The translations under genes were made by a program, and so were the position numbers. Below are positions 52,398 through 61,816 of a stretch of DNA of 64,000 nucleotides, one piece after another; position 1 is the stretch's first letter; the number at the start of each line of letters is the position of its first letter. The DNA is from Mycolicibacterium confluentis (GTDB taxonomy: Bacteria > Actinomycetota > Actinomycetes > Mycobacteriales > Mycobacteriaceae). The stretch covers positions 1,178,001-1,242,000 of the forward strand of contig NZ_AP022612.1 in the NCBI RefSeq assembly GCF_010729895.1, written 5' to 3'. The notes under the pieces are model-generated. The model saw nothing but the letters and a program-made list of their open reading frames with translations. It was not told the origin of the DNA and ran no database searches.

Positions 52398-52426
52398 CAG
52401 CGAAAGCACCCCGATGACAGCGAAAG
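52389..52426 (+). repeat. 20-bp-period duplication of the translation start, creating a 7-codon minicistron
   Basis: CCCCGATGACAGCGAAAG occurs at 52389-52406 and again at 52409-52426. The first copy's ATG (52394) overlaps the mhpB stop and reads only MTAKAPR before stopping at 52417; that stop overlaps the second ATG (52414), which starts the flavoprotein gene. Two successive ATGA overlaps thus carry ribosomes from mhpB to the next gene. Confidence 0.8.
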
Positions 52427-54246
52427 GTCCCGTGAACGATTTCGATTCGAGTTTCGACGCGGAAGTGGACGTCCTCGTCGTCGGAAGCGGCGGCGGAGGT
52501 CTGACCGCCGCGCTGACCGCGCGCGCCGCATGCCTCGACACCGTGGTGGTGGAGAAGTCCCCGGCCTTCGGCGGGTCGACGGCGCTGTCCGGTGGCGGCA
52601 TCTGGGTGCCGGGCGCACCGTCGCAGCGCCGCGAGGGCTACTCGCCGGACCCCGACGAGGTGTTCGGCTACCTCAAGCAGATCACCGGCGGCCTGGTCAG
52701 TGACGCACGACTGCGGCAGTACGTGGACTCCGCGCCGAAGATGATGGAGTTCCTGGAGAACAACAGTCGCTGGTTCGAGTTCGTCTGGAAACCGGGCTAC
52801 GCCGACTACTACCCGGAACTCCCCGGCGGGTCCGCACTGGGCAGCACCATCAACGTGCCCGCCATAGACCTGCGCACGCTGGGGGATGAGGAGCAGAACC
52901 TGCTTGCGCCGCTGGCGCTTGCGCCGAAGGGGATCTGGTTCGCGCCCAAGGACCTTCGGCTGTTCTACCAGGTGCGGCAGAACTGGCGCGGCAAGGCCGT
53001 GCTGTTCAAGCTGATCTGGCGGATGATTCGGGCCCGGGTGTTCGGGGACCGGATGGCCGCCATCGGGCAGTCGCTGGCCGCCCGAATGAGGCTGGCGTGC
53101 AAGGAGCATGACATCCCGTTGTGGCTCAACGCGCCGATGACCGAACTGATCACCGACGGTGACGCACCGGGGGCCCGCGTCGTGGGTGCGGTCGTGCAAC
53201 GCGACGGCAAGCCTATGCGGATCGGTGCGCGCGGCGGCGTCATCATCGCCTCCGGTGGCTTCGACCACGATATGGACTGGCGTCGCGAGCACCTTCCACT
53301 GCTCGAGAAGGACTGGAGCTTCGGTAATCCCGCCGCCACCGGGGACGGAATTCGGGCCGGCCAGAAGGTCGGCGCCGCGACAGAACTGCTCGACGAGGCG
53401 TGGTGGTTCCCGGCGATGTGCTGGCCCGACGGCCGTCTGCAGTTCATGCTCAACGAACGCATGATGCCCTCGCAGTTCGTGGTCAACGGTGCCGGTCGCC
53501 GGTTCATCAACGAGGCCGCGCCCTACATGGACTTCGCGCACGCGATGATCGAGGGCCAGCAGTCGGGCGTCACGCACATCCCGTGCTGGCTGATCACCGA
53601 CACCCGGTCCTTCCATCGCTACGTCGTGGGCGGGCATCTGCCGATCCCGAAGATCCCGTTCGCGCCGGTGCCCACTGGTTTCAAGCTGCCCAAGGCCTGG
53701 CTCGACTCCGGGATCGTCAAGCAGGCTGACACCCTCGAAGGCCTGGCCGAGCAGATCGGCGTGCCCGCCGACGCACTGCGCGAAACCGCCACGCGGTTCA
53801 ACGAACTCGCGGCCAAGGGGCATGACGACGACTTCAACCGCGGCGACAGCGCCTACGACAACTACTACGGCGATCCGACGCTGCCCAACCCCAACCTGCA
53901 CCCGCTCACCAAGCCGCCGTACCTGGCGTTCCAGATCATCCTCGGCGACCTCGGCACGTCGGGCGGACTGAGCACCGATGAGCACGCCCGGGTGCTCGAC
54001 ACCGAGGACCGCGTCATCGACGGGTTGTACGCCGTAGGCAACGCCTCGGCCGCCGTGATGGGCCGCAGCTACGCCGGCGCCGGTGCCACCATCGGCCCCG
54101 CCATGACCTTCGGCTACGTCGCGGCGCGTCATATCGCGGCACAACGCGCCGAAGAAGTTCCGGCGCAACGCACCGAAGAAGCCCCGGCGCAGCAGACCGA
54201 AACGCACACCGTCCCGACCGCCCACGACAACGCCAGAAACGCCTGA
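52414..54246 (+). CDS. FAD-dependent dehydrogenase, KstD/fumarate-reductase family
   Basis: A 610-residue flavoprotein related to the protein at 46432. It shows VVGSGGGGLTAALTAR near residue 22, EKSPAFGGSTALSGGGIWVP near 50, and AVGNASAAVMGRSYAGAGATIGPAMTFG near the C-terminus. A C-terminal tail (about 35 residues) repeats a Glu/Ala/Pro/Gln motif (AEEVPAQRTEEAPAQQTE). It is longer than typical KstD but has the same pattern; a delta1- or delta4-type ketosteroid dehydrogenase, or a dehydrogenase of another cyclic ketone, is possible. It lies between mhpB and a luciferase-family oxidoreductase. Confidence 0.87.
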   Translation: MTAKGPVNDFDSSFDAEVDVLVVGSGGGGLTAALTARAACLDTVVVEKSPAFGGSTALSGGGIWVPGAPSQRREGYSPDPDEVFGYLKQITGGLVSDARLRQYVDSAPKMMEFLENNSRWFEFVWKPGYADYYPELPGGSALGSTINVPAIDLRTLGDEEQNLLAPLALAPKGIWFAPKDLRLFYQVRQNWRGKAVLFKLIWRMIRARVFGDRMAAIGQSLAARMRLACKEHDIPLWLNAPMTELITDGDAPGARVVGAVVQRDGKPMRIGARGGVIIASGGFDHDMDWRREHLPLLEKDWSFGNPAATGDGIRAGQKVGAATELLDEAWWFPAMCWPDGRLQFMLNERMMPSQFVVNGAGRRFINEAAPYMDFAHAMIEGQQSGVTHIPCWLITDTRSFHRYVVGGHLPIPKIPFAPVPTGFKLPKAWLDSGIVKQADTLEGLAEQIGVPADALRETATRFNELAAKGHDDDFNRGDSAYDNYYGDPTLPNPNLHPLTKPPYLAFQIILGDLGTSGGLSTDEHARVLDTEDRVIDGLYAVGNASAAVMGRSYAGAGATIGPAMTFGYVAARHIAAQRAEEVPAQRTEEAPAQQTETHTVPTAHDNARNA

Positions 54247-54257
54247 GGAGGCAACCG

Positions 54258-55568
54258 ATGAAGATCTCCCTGTTCTACGAGTTCCCGCTTCCGCGGCCCT
54301 GGACCGAAGATGACGAGCACAAGCTGTTCCAACACGGTCTGGACGAGGTCGAGGCGGCCGACAAGGCGGGGTTCTCCACGGTCTGGCTGACCGAGCATCA
54401 CTTCCTCGAGGAGTACTGCCACTCGACGGCGCCGGAGATGTTCCTGGCCGCAGCGAGCCAGCGCACCAAGGACATTCGGCTGGGCTTCGGCGTCATGCAC
54501 CTTCCGCCGCCGATCAACCACCCGGCCCGCATCGCGGAGCGCGTGGCCACGCTCGACCACCTCTCCAACGGCCGCGTCGAATTCGGCACGGGTGAGGGCT
54601 CCTCGGTCGCCGAACTCGGCGGGTTCAACATCGACCCGGCCGACAAGCGTGCGCAGTGGGAGGAGGCCCTCGAGGTCGCGATCCGCTGCATGGTCGAGGA
54701 ACCCTTCAGCGGGTTCAAGGGTGAGCACGTCGAGATGCCGGCTCGCAACGTGATTCCCAAGCCGTTGCAGAAGCCGCACCCGCCGGTGTGGGTGGCCTGC
54801 ACCAGGCCCGCGTCGGTGCAGATGGCCGCGCAGAAGGCGATCGGCGCCCTGAGCTTCGCCTACACAGGTCCGGAGGCCCTCAAGGACCGCGTGGACGGCT
54901 ACTACAAGACGTTCGAGGAGGAGGGTGCGCCCATCACCCCGGTGATCAACCCCAACATCCTCGCGATCGGCGGCGACCTGTCGATGATGGTGGCCAAGTC
55001 CGACGACGAGGCGCTCAAGCGACTCGGAATCGGCGGCGGCTTCTTCTCGTTCGGCATCATGCACTACTACCTGACCGGCATGCACACGCCCGGCCGCACC
55101 AAGGTGTGGGAGCGCTACGAGCAGGCGGTGCAGGAGGATCCGACGCTGGCGTACGGGCCCGGCCGCGGCGCGATCGGCTCGCCGGACACCGTGCGCGAGT
55201 TCCTGCGCGGCTACGAGGCCAGCGGCGTCGACGAGATCATCCTGCTGCTCAACCCGCGCAGCCACGAGGGCACCATGGAGTCCATCGAGATCATGGGCAA
55301 GGAGATCCTGCCCGAGTTCATCGAACGCGATCAGTTGGCCGTCGCTGACAAGGCCAAGCGCCTCGCGCCGGTCATCGAGAAGGTCGAAGCGCGCCGGCAA
55401 CCGTCGGACGCTCCGCTGTTCGACGAGACCTACGCATTCGGTGGGTTGCCCACCGGTCGCGGGGGTAAGTTCACCGCGGGTGAGATCCCCGAGGCGATGG
55501 CCGAGATCAACGAGGGCCGGGTCAAGGCGGCCCAAGCCGAGAAGGCCGCCCGCGAAGCCGCGAGCTGA
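54258..55568 (+). CDS. LLM-class (luciferase-like) flavin-dependent oxidoreductase
   Basis: A 436-residue TIM-barrel flavoprotein of the bacterial luciferase family. The N-terminus MKISLFYEFPLPRPW, the TEHHF motif near residue 46 and NGRVEFGTGEGSS near 110 are typical for FMN-dependent monooxygenases of this group. It could carry out a Baeyer-Villiger-type or hydroxylation step on a catabolic intermediate. AGGAGG stands 6 nt before the ATG. The final 30 residues are Ala/Glu/Lys-rich and helical. Confidence 0.9.
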   Translation: MKISLFYEFPLPRPWTEDDEHKLFQHGLDEVEAADKAGFSTVWLTEHHFLEEYCHSTAPEMFLAAASQRTKDIRLGFGVMHLPPPINHPARIAERVATLDHLSNGRVEFGTGEGSSVAELGGFNIDPADKRAQWEEALEVAIRCMVEEPFSGFKGEHVEMPARNVIPKPLQKPHPPVWVACTRPASVQMAAQKAIGALSFAYTGPEALKDRVDGYYKTFEEEGAPITPVINPNILAIGGDLSMMVAKSDDEALKRLGIGGGFFSFGIMHYYLTGMHTPGRTKVWERYEQAVQEDPTLAYGPGRGAIGSPDTVREFLRGYEASGVDEIILLLNPRSHEGTMESIEIMGKEILPEFIERDQLAVADKAKRLAPVIEKVEARRQPSDAPLFDETYAFGGLPTGRGGKFTAGEIPEAMAEINEGRVKAAQAEKAAREAAS

Positions 55569-55572
55569 CGCA

Positions 55573-56418
55573 GTGGCGACAGGACTCGATGAGCTGGTGC
55601 GCTACGACGGCAGGCACGTCGTGGTCACCGGCTGCACCTCGGGTATCGGCGCGCAGCTGACTGGACAGCTGCGCGGGCTCGGAGCCCGGGTGACGGGCCT
55701 CGACGTGCGTGCCCCCGAGGACGGCCCGCACGAGTTCATTCCGGTCGATCTGTCGGACCCGCAGTCGGTCGAGGCCGCCGCCGGGTCGATCTCCGGCGGC
55801 ATCGACGCGCTGTTCAACGTCGCCGGGGTCTCGTCCGGAATCGGCGATCCGGTGCTGGTGGTGCGGATCAACTTCCTGGGCATGCGGCAGTTCACCGAGT
55901 CGGTGCTCGACCGGATCTCCGCGAATGGTGCGATCACCTCGGTGTCGTCACTGGCGGCCTCGGCCTACCGCGAGAACGCCGCGGTGACCGCGGGCCTGCT
56001 GGACACCGCGTCCCCAGAGGACGGATTGGCCTGGTGCGCAGATCATCCCGAGGCCCTGGCTGACGGCGGGTACCGGCTGTCGAAGGAGGCGACGATCCTG
56101 TACAGCATGCGCAAGGCCGTCGAACTCGGTCCGCGTGGCATCCGGGTGAACTGCACCGGTCCCGGTGTCACCGAGACGCCGATCCTCGACCAACTGCGCT
56201 CGGCGTACGGTCAGCAGTTCCTCGACTCCTTCAGCACGCCGCTGGGGCGGGTGGCCACGGCGGCCGAACAGGCCCGTGTGCTGGCGTTCCTGGGCGGCCC
56301 GGCTGCCAGCTACATCACGGGGCAGGTGATCTGGGTCGACGGCGGCATCGTCGGACAGCGCGAATCTGGTGGGGAGGCCGGCGTGTCCGACTCCCTCGAC
56401 ACAGGACAGAGAGGTTGA
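55573..56418 (+). CDS. SDR-family oxidoreductase, 3alpha-HSD/carbonyl-reductase-like
   Basis: A 281-residue short-chain dehydrogenase. VTGCTSGIG lies near residue 18, the catalytic Ser in TSVSSLAAS and Tyr-x3-Lys in GGYRLSKEATI. The missing long second helix region and the LDTASPEDGLAWCADHPEALADGGYRLSKEA insertion before the Tyr resemble 3alpha-hydroxysteroid dehydrogenase/carbonyl reductases. GTG 55573 starts 4 bp after the luciferase-family gene. It is part of the mhp-like operon. Confidence 0.87.
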   Translation: MATGLDELVRYDGRHVVVTGCTSGIGAQLTGQLRGLGARVTGLDVRAPEDGPHEFIPVDLSDPQSVEAAAGSISGGIDALFNVAGVSSGIGDPVLVVRINFLGMRQFTESVLDRISANGAITSVSSLAASAYRENAAVTAGLLDTASPEDGLAWCADHPEALADGGYRLSKEATILYSMRKAVELGPRGIRVNCTGPGVTETPILDQLRSAYGQQFLDSFSTPLGRVATAAEQARVLAFLGGPAASYITGQVIWVDGGIVGQRESGGEAGVSDSLDTGQRG

Positions 56419-56419
56419 C

Positions 56420-57418
56420 GTGGCCGGTTCGATGACCGACTTCCGCAGGATGGCCGATGATGTGCGCAACTGGGGCCGCTGGGGGGACGCGGATGAACTC
56501 GGCACACTGAACTTCATCACCGCCGAGAAGGTCGCCGAGGCGGCCTCACTGGCCAAGCAGGGCAAGGTCTTCGCCCTCGGGGCCGACTTCGGCTCGTCGG
56601 GTCCGCAGGGCGCGTTCAAGTTCCGCAACAACCCGGTGCACGTGATGACGGTCGACGGCGGCGATGCCGACACCCTGGTGCAGTACGGACCGGAGTGGCT
56701 GCGCAATGCCGTCGCGGCCGACGTCAGCGCATTCTTCGCCGACAACCCGTTCCGGTTCAACGACGACATGATCGTCATGCCGCTGCAGGCCGCGACGCAG
56801 TGGGACGCGTTGAGCCACGTCTATTACGAGGACAAGCTGTACAACGGTTTTCCGGCCAACAGCGTCACCAGTTTCGGGGCCTATCACTGCGGCATCGACA
56901 AGGTCGACGCCAAGGGCATCACGTCCCGTGGTGTCCTGTTGGACGTCGTGCGGCACCGGGGAGCGGACGTGTTCTGCGAACCGGGTCAGCCGATCACGCC
57001 CGACGAGCTCGACGCCATCGCCAAGAGCCAGGGTGTGGAGATTCGTTGGGGCGACATCGTGGTGGTGAACACGGGGTGGTGGACGCGGTTCTGCGCGACG
57101 GGCGATGGCGCCGAACCGGGTTCGGGCCTGGACTGGACCTGCGCGCAGTGGTTGCACGACCATGAGGTCGCGGCCGTGGCCGCCGACAACCTCATGGTCG
57201 AAGACCCCGACCCGGCCAACGGTGTCGAGGGCACGTTCCTCCCGATGCACATGCTGTGCCTGCGTGACATGGGTCTGATGCTCGGCGAGTACTGGAACCT
57301 CACGGCGCTGTCGGCCGACTGTGCGACCGACGGCGTCTACGAATTCCAGCTCATCGCTCCGCCGCTGAGCGTCGTCGGGGCAGTGGGATCCCCGGTGAAC
57401 CCGATCGCGATCAAGTGA
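56420..57418 (+). CDS. cyclase-family protein (PF04199, kynurenine-formamidase-like metal hydrolase)
   Basis: A 332-residue member of the cyclase family, metal-dependent hydrolases that include kynurenine formamidase and isatin hydrolase. The signature appears as TQWDALSHVYYEDKLYNG (His of the canonical HxGTHxD motif partly changed to Gln), followed by GVLLDVVRHRG and a WGDIVVVNTGW strand. The GTG at 56420 has AGAGAGG in front and lies 1 bp after the SDR stop. It may hydrolyse a lactone or amide intermediate of the pathway. Its stop overlaps the next frame (GTGA). Confidence 0.85.
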   Translation: MAGSMTDFRRMADDVRNWGRWGDADELGTLNFITAEKVAEAASLAKQGKVFALGADFGSSGPQGAFKFRNNPVHVMTVDGGDADTLVQYGPEWLRNAVAADVSAFFADNPFRFNDDMIVMPLQAATQWDALSHVYYEDKLYNGFPANSVTSFGAYHCGIDKVDAKGITSRGVLLDVVRHRGADVFCEPGQPITPDELDAIAKSQGVEIRWGDIVVVNTGWWTRFCATGDGAEPGSGLDWTCAQWLHDHEVAAVAADNLMVEDPDPANGVEGTFLPMHMLCLRDMGLMLGEYWNLTALSADCATDGVYEFQLIAPPLSVVGAVGSPVNPIAIK

Positions 57419-57780
57419 GGTTCGTTCTCGTGCACGGCGGTGTCCACTCCACTTGGAAGTACTTTTATCACGACTGCGACGAGGTGACGGCGCGGTGGGC
57501 CTTCGACCGATTGGGCCCGGAGAGATTCGGCGACACGACCGTGACCCCGGTGTCGGTGCCGGCGTTCTGGGCCGCCGACCTACCACGCAGTTTCATTGTC
57601 TGTGAACAGGATCGGTCGATGCCGCGCTGGTTGGCCGACACCGTGGCGCAGAGGTTGGGCGTCGAGCAGTTGAGCATCGACGCGTCACACTCACCGTTCG
57701 TGAGACGCCCCCGGGAACTGGCCGAACTGTTGGTGCACGCCACCACGACATCACCCGTCGGCCCACTGATTCCGGACTGA
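57415..57780 (+). pseudogene. alpha/beta hydrolase with large internal deletion
   Basis: A 121-residue frame that joins the first strand of an alpha/beta hydrolase (MRFVLVHGGVHSTWK) directly to the C-terminal half (YFYHDCDEVTARWAFDRLGPE ... FIVCEQDRSM ... DASHSPFVRRPRELAELL). Complete relatives are about 230 residues. The nucleophile elbow G-x-S-x-G is absent, while the region with the catalytic Asp and His remains. The frame is still open, so the deletion was in phase. Start GTG 57415 overlaps the upstream stop. Probably inactive. Confidence 0.75.
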
Positions 57781-57823
57781 GGGTCAGGGCGCTGATCTCT
57801 GGCCCATCGCGGCTCGGAATGGT

Positions 57824-57839
57824 TAACCTGTGACGCAGT
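57824..57839 (+). promoter_or_regulatory. -10 element for hsdR, probably leaderless
   Basis: TAACCT at 57824-57829 fits TANNNT and ends 10 bp before the hsdR ATG; no ribosome site is present in this gap, so transcription probably starts at or near the ATG. Confidence 0.4.
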
Positions 57840-60563
57840 ATGAGTGACTCGGATGACGACGCCCGGCTGCCGGCCGAAGCGCGCGCCCGCAAGCTCATCG
57901 AAGCGCAGCTGGCCCAGGCGGGTTGGGTTGTTCAGGACAAAAAGGACCTCAACCTATTCGCGGCGCAGGGTGTCGCCGTCCGTGAGGTGGTGATGAAACC
58001 TGGGCACGGTCGTGTCGATTACCTGCTGTACGTCGACAAGGCCGTCGTCGGCGTCATCGAGGCTAAACCGGTTGGCACGCCGCTCTCCGGCGTGGAGTGG
58101 CAATCGGCGATGTACGCCGACGGTCTGCCCGCCGACGTCCGGATTGCGGCGAAGGCACGGGACGGCCGATTGCCGTTCGTGTTTGAGGCCTCCGGCGTGG
58201 AAACCCATTTCACCAACGGGTTCGATCCGGATCCGCGTGCCCGGCTGATCTTCAATGTGCCGCGGCCCGAGACACTGGCCCGTCACCTCCGTGAGGCCGA
58301 GACGAATCCGGATAACCCCACCTGGCGCGCAAAGGTCCGCAAGTTGCCCGCGCTGGACACTGATGCGCTGAGGCCGGCGCAGATCGAGGCCATCAACGGG
58401 GTTGAGCAGAGCTTGGCCAATCAGCAGTGCGACAGGTCTTTGGTGCAGATGGCGACGGGTGCGGGCAAGACGTTCACGGCGGTGACGCAGTCCTATCGAC
58501 TGCTCAAGCACGGCGGCTTCGACCGGATCCTGTTCCTGGTCGATCGCAACAACCTCGCAGACCAGACGTTGGGGGAGTTCCAGAACTACCGCACACCAGA
58601 TGACGGCCGACGCTTCACCGAGCTGTACAACGTCAACAAGCTTTCGAGCGCGGGTCTGCTGGGGTCCACTAAGGTCACGATCTCGACGATTCAGCGGGTG
58701 TTCCGTTTCATCAAGGCCGGCGAAGTCAGCGATGCCGATGACCCCGATATCGATGATTACATCCCGGACACGCCTGTCACTGTTTCGTACAGCGACGCGC
58801 TGCCGCCGGAGACCTTTGATCTGGTCATCGTCGACGAGGCGCATCGCAGCATCTATGGGGTGTGGCGCGGAGTGTTGGAGTATTTCGACGCGCATGTGGT
58901 CGGTCTGACGGCCACTCCGGGCAAGCAGACTTTTGCGTTCTTCCGGCAGAACCTGGTCTCCGACTACACATACCCGGAATCGGTCGCCGACGGTGTCAAT
59001 GTCGATTTCGACGTCTACCGCATCCGCACGAAGATCAGCGACCAGGGATCGCACATTGATGCCGGCACCATCGTCCCCAAGGTGGATCGCCGCACCCGTG
59101 AACAGCGTCTCGAAGCACTCGATGATGATCTGGATTACGTCCCCGGGCAGCTTGACCGAGCGGTCACCGCCACGGATCAGATCCGCACTGTTCTGGAGAC
59201 ATTTCGCGACCGGCTGTTCACCGAGATCTTTCCCGGCCGCAGTACGGTTCCGAAGACGCTGATCTTCGCCAAGGATGACAACCACGCCGAGGAGATCGTC
59301 AAACAGGTGCGCGAAGTCTTCGGCAAGGGCAATGACTTCGCCGCCAAGATCACCTACAACGCCCGCAATGCCAAGGAACAGTTGAAGGCGTTCCGCACCA
59401 GTCCCAGTCTGCGTATTGCGGTGACGGTCGACATGATCGCGACGGGCACCGATGTCAAACCGCTGGAGTGCGTGTTCTTCATGCGCGACGTGCGTTCGGC
59501 ACAGTATTTCGAGCAGATGAAGGGCCGGGGCGCACGCACCATTCCCGATGCCGACTTCCAATCTGTCACCCCGGATGCGAAGAGCAAGACCCGGTTCGTC
59601 ATCGTCGACGCGATCGGTGTCACCGAACACGATTTCGTCGAACCACCGCTGAACAGGCAGCGCTCGGTGCCGTTGAAGAAGCTGCTGGAGAAGGCTGCCA
59701 ATCTGACGATCACCGAGGATGAGGCGGCGACACTCGCCTCACGTCTGGCCAAACTTGAACTCGACCTGACCGATGCGGAACGGGTCGAACTCGATGAGGT
59801 GGCGGGGCAGCCGGTGCGCGACATCATCCGGTCGCTGGTGGATGCGGTCGAGCCGTCGACCACGACTCCGGAGGCCATCGAAGCGGCCCTGGTGCCGATC
59901 GCGTCAAGCCCGGAGTTGCGCAGCCGTGTCCTGGAGCTTCGGGCCGCCCACGACCGCATCATCGACGAGGTCAGCTCCGATGAGCTGATCGAAGCCGGGG
60001 GGGTGGTGGACGCCGGCAAGGCGCGGTCGATCGTGGAGTCTTGGACCGCCTATCTTGATGAGCACCGGGACGAGATCACGGCGCTGCAGTTGGGGTATGA
60101 GGCCGGTGAACGACGCATCGACTTTGGCTTCGTCGAAGGGTTGGCGGCGAGAATTGCTCGGCCGCCGCACAATTGGACGCCCGACGTCATCTGGAACGCC
60201 TATGCCGCGGTCGACGGCGAGAAGGTGCACAAGAGCGCCACGCACGCGGTGACCGACCTGGTGTCGCTCATCCGGTATGCCACCGGCGTCGACGACGAGC
60301 TGGTCCCCTACGGTGACCGGGTGCGGGAGAAGTACGCGGCGTGGTTGACGCAGCAGGAGCAGGCCGGGGTGACGTTCAGCGACACCGAGCGATGGTGGCT
60401 GGACCGAATGGTGTCGGTGATTGCGAGTTCCGCCGGCATTCGTGTCGAAGATCTCGATGATGCACCGTTCACGGAGCGTGGTGGGACCGATGGGGCGATA
60501 CGGGATTTGGGTGACCGGGCGGGCGAGCTGATCGACGAGTTGAATGCGGAGCTGACGGCGTGA
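57840..60563 (+). CDS. hsdR: type I restriction enzyme R subunit (EcoEI-like helicase-nuclease)
   Basis: A 907-residue HsdR protein. The N-terminal PD-(D/E)xK nuclease is visible as Asp60, Glu74 and Lys76 (VDYLLYVDK, VIEAKP). The SF2 motor has Walker A ATGAGKT at 205-211, DEAH at 332-335, the LTATP motif III and the ATGTDVK and QMKGRGAR motifs V/VI. The C-terminal 250 residues match the EcoEI-type C-terminal domain region. It would translocate and cleave unmodified DNA together with HsdS and HsdM. hsdS follows with a GTGA overlap; no hsdM is upstream or in the window, so it may lie beyond 64000 or be absent. Confidence 0.93.
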   Translation: MSDSDDDARLPAEARARKLIEAQLAQAGWVVQDKKDLNLFAAQGVAVREVVMKPGHGRVDYLLYVDKAVVGVIEAKPVGTPLSGVEWQSAMYADGLPADVRIAAKARDGRLPFVFEASGVETHFTNGFDPDPRARLIFNVPRPETLARHLREAETNPDNPTWRAKVRKLPALDTDALRPAQIEAINGVEQSLANQQCDRSLVQMATGAGKTFTAVTQSYRLLKHGGFDRILFLVDRNNLADQTLGEFQNYRTPDDGRRFTELYNVNKLSSAGLLGSTKVTISTIQRVFRFIKAGEVSDADDPDIDDYIPDTPVTVSYSDALPPETFDLVIVDEAHRSIYGVWRGVLEYFDAHVVGLTATPGKQTFAFFRQNLVSDYTYPESVADGVNVDFDVYRIRTKISDQGSHIDAGTIVPKVDRRTREQRLEALDDDLDYVPGQLDRAVTATDQIRTVLETFRDRLFTEIFPGRSTVPKTLIFAKDDNHAEEIVKQVREVFGKGNDFAAKITYNARNAKEQLKAFRTSPSLRIAVTVDMIATGTDVKPLECVFFMRDVRSAQYFEQMKGRGARTIPDADFQSVTPDAKSKTRFVIVDAIGVTEHDFVEPPLNRQRSVPLKKLLEKAANLTITEDEAATLASRLAKLELDLTDAERVELDEVAGQPVRDIIRSLVDAVEPSTTTPEAIEAALVPIASSPELRSRVLELRAAHDRIIDEVSSDELIEAGGVVDAGKARSIVESWTAYLDEHRDEITALQLGYEAGERRIDFGFVEGLAARIARPPHNWTPDVIWNAYAAVDGEKVHKSATHAVTDLVSLIRYATGVDDELVPYGDRVREKYAAWLTQQEQAGVTFSDTERWWLDRMVSVIASSAGIRVEDLDDAPFTERGGTDGAIRDLGDRAGELIDELNAELTA

Positions 60564-61816
60564 ACTGGCAGATGGTTGCTCTCAATGCCGTGGCTGAGAT
60601 CCAGGGCGGTATTCAGAAGCAGCCCAAGCGGACTCCACGTCAGAATGCTTACCCCTTCCTGCGGGTGGCGAATGTTACGAAATTCGGCCTTGAACTAGAT
60701 GATCTGCACGCGATTGAACTCTTCGAAGGTGAAATTGAGCGATACCGCTTACAGCGTGGTGACCTGCTTGTAGTCGAGGGCAACGGTAGTGCCAGCCAGA
60801 TCGGCAGGGCTGCAGTTTGGGACGGCTCGATTCCTGATGCTGTCCACCAGAACCATTTGATTCGCGTTCGCCCAGGCGCGCGGGTGGATCCGCGGTACCT
60901 CGGACACATATGGAACTCGCCGGCGATAAGGGGCGAGCTGTCTTGGGTGGCCAGTTCAACGAGTGGTCTGCACACCTTGAGTGTCGCGAAGCTTAAGCGG
61001 ATCGCATTGCCACTGCCTTCCCTAGCCGAGCAGCGCCGCATCGTCGACCTTCTCGAAGACCATTTGTCGCGCCTCGAAGCTGCGGAAACCAACCTTGATC
61101 ATGCCGCCAGACGGCTCGAACTATGGCATCAGAAGGCGGTTGATATGTCGATATGGTCGATGGAGACCACCTGCACCCCCGTGGGCGATTTGTTGCGCGA
61201 GCCAATGCGAAACGGGCGTTCGGACCGCGCTGTCAAGGGAGCCGAACCGGGAATCAGAACGTTGACGCTCACTGCGGTGACCAAAAACTCGTTCACTGAA
61301 GCGAATACGAAACTGACAATCACAACGCATGAGCGCGCCGCAGGATTGTGGCTGGAACCCGGGGATATTTATGTCCAGCGTTCAAATACTCCGGAATTGG
61401 TCGGGTCTTCTGCGCTCTACACAGGTGCGAAGGACTGGGCGATATTCCCGGATCTCCTTATTCGGTTGCGTGCGGACGAATCGAAGGTCGACCCTCGGTT
61501 CCTTGCATCGGCCCTGCAGTCCGAGCGGGGCCACGATCAGCTTCGCCGCAAGGCAAAGGGGCTCGCGGGGTCTATGCCGAAGATTGATCAGAAAGCGATT
61601 GCTGACGTCCTAGTTCCAGTTCCTGACGCGACGACTCAACGTCAGATCATCGAACGGGTCGAGCGTGTGTCCTCGGCTAGAGAAACACAGATCGAGGCAA
61701 TCGGCCGTATGCGACTCAGAGTCGCGTCGTTGCGTCGGTCCCTCTTCGCCGCAGCGTTCTCCGGCCGCCTCACCAACTCGTCGAACGAACTGTTAGAAGA
61801 ACTCGAATCCGTATGA
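60560..61816 (+). CDS. hsdS: type I restriction-modification specificity subunit S
   Basis: A 418-residue specificity subunit with two target-recognition domains. TRD1 is about residues 1-150, followed by the conserved helix LPLPSLAEQRRIVDLLEDHLSRL; TRD2 is about 200-350, followed by VPVPDATTQRQIIERVERVSSA. It determines the bipartite DNA sequence recognised by the R-M complex. The GTG at 60560 overlaps the hsdR stop. Its codons include more AT-rich choices (ATA, TTA, AAT) than the flanking genes, in line with the frequent exchange of hsdS genes. Confidence 0.93.
   Translation: MNWQMVALNAVAEIQGGIQKQPKRTPRQNAYPFLRVANVTKFGLELDDLHAIELFEGEIERYRLQRGDLLVVEGNGSASQIGRAAVWDGSIPDAVHQNHLIRVRPGARVDPRYLGHIWNSPAIRGELSWVASSTSGLHTLSVAKLKRIALPLPSLAEQRRIVDLLEDHLSRLEAAETNLDHAARRLELWHQKAVDMSIWSMETTCTPVGDLLREPMRNGRSDRAVKGAEPGIRTLTLTAVTKNSFTEANTKLTITTHERAAGLWLEPGDIYVQRSNTPELVGSSALYTGAKDWAIFPDLLIRLRADESKVDPRFLASALQSERGHDQLRRKAKGLAGSMPKIDQKAIADVLVPVPDATTQRQIIERVERVSSARETQIEAIGRMRLRVASLRRSLFAAAFSGRLTNSSNELLEELESV

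Noticed and set aside
52153..54225. A 690-codon open frame on the minus strand, antisense to the KstD-like gene, and similar long antisense frames at 10194-12092, 14465-16312, 20792-22597 and 3646-5097
   Set aside because: They mirror real genes, are rich in Arg/His/Gly/Val as expected from high-GC third positions, show no domain motif and have no ribosome site. They are artefacts of GC bias.
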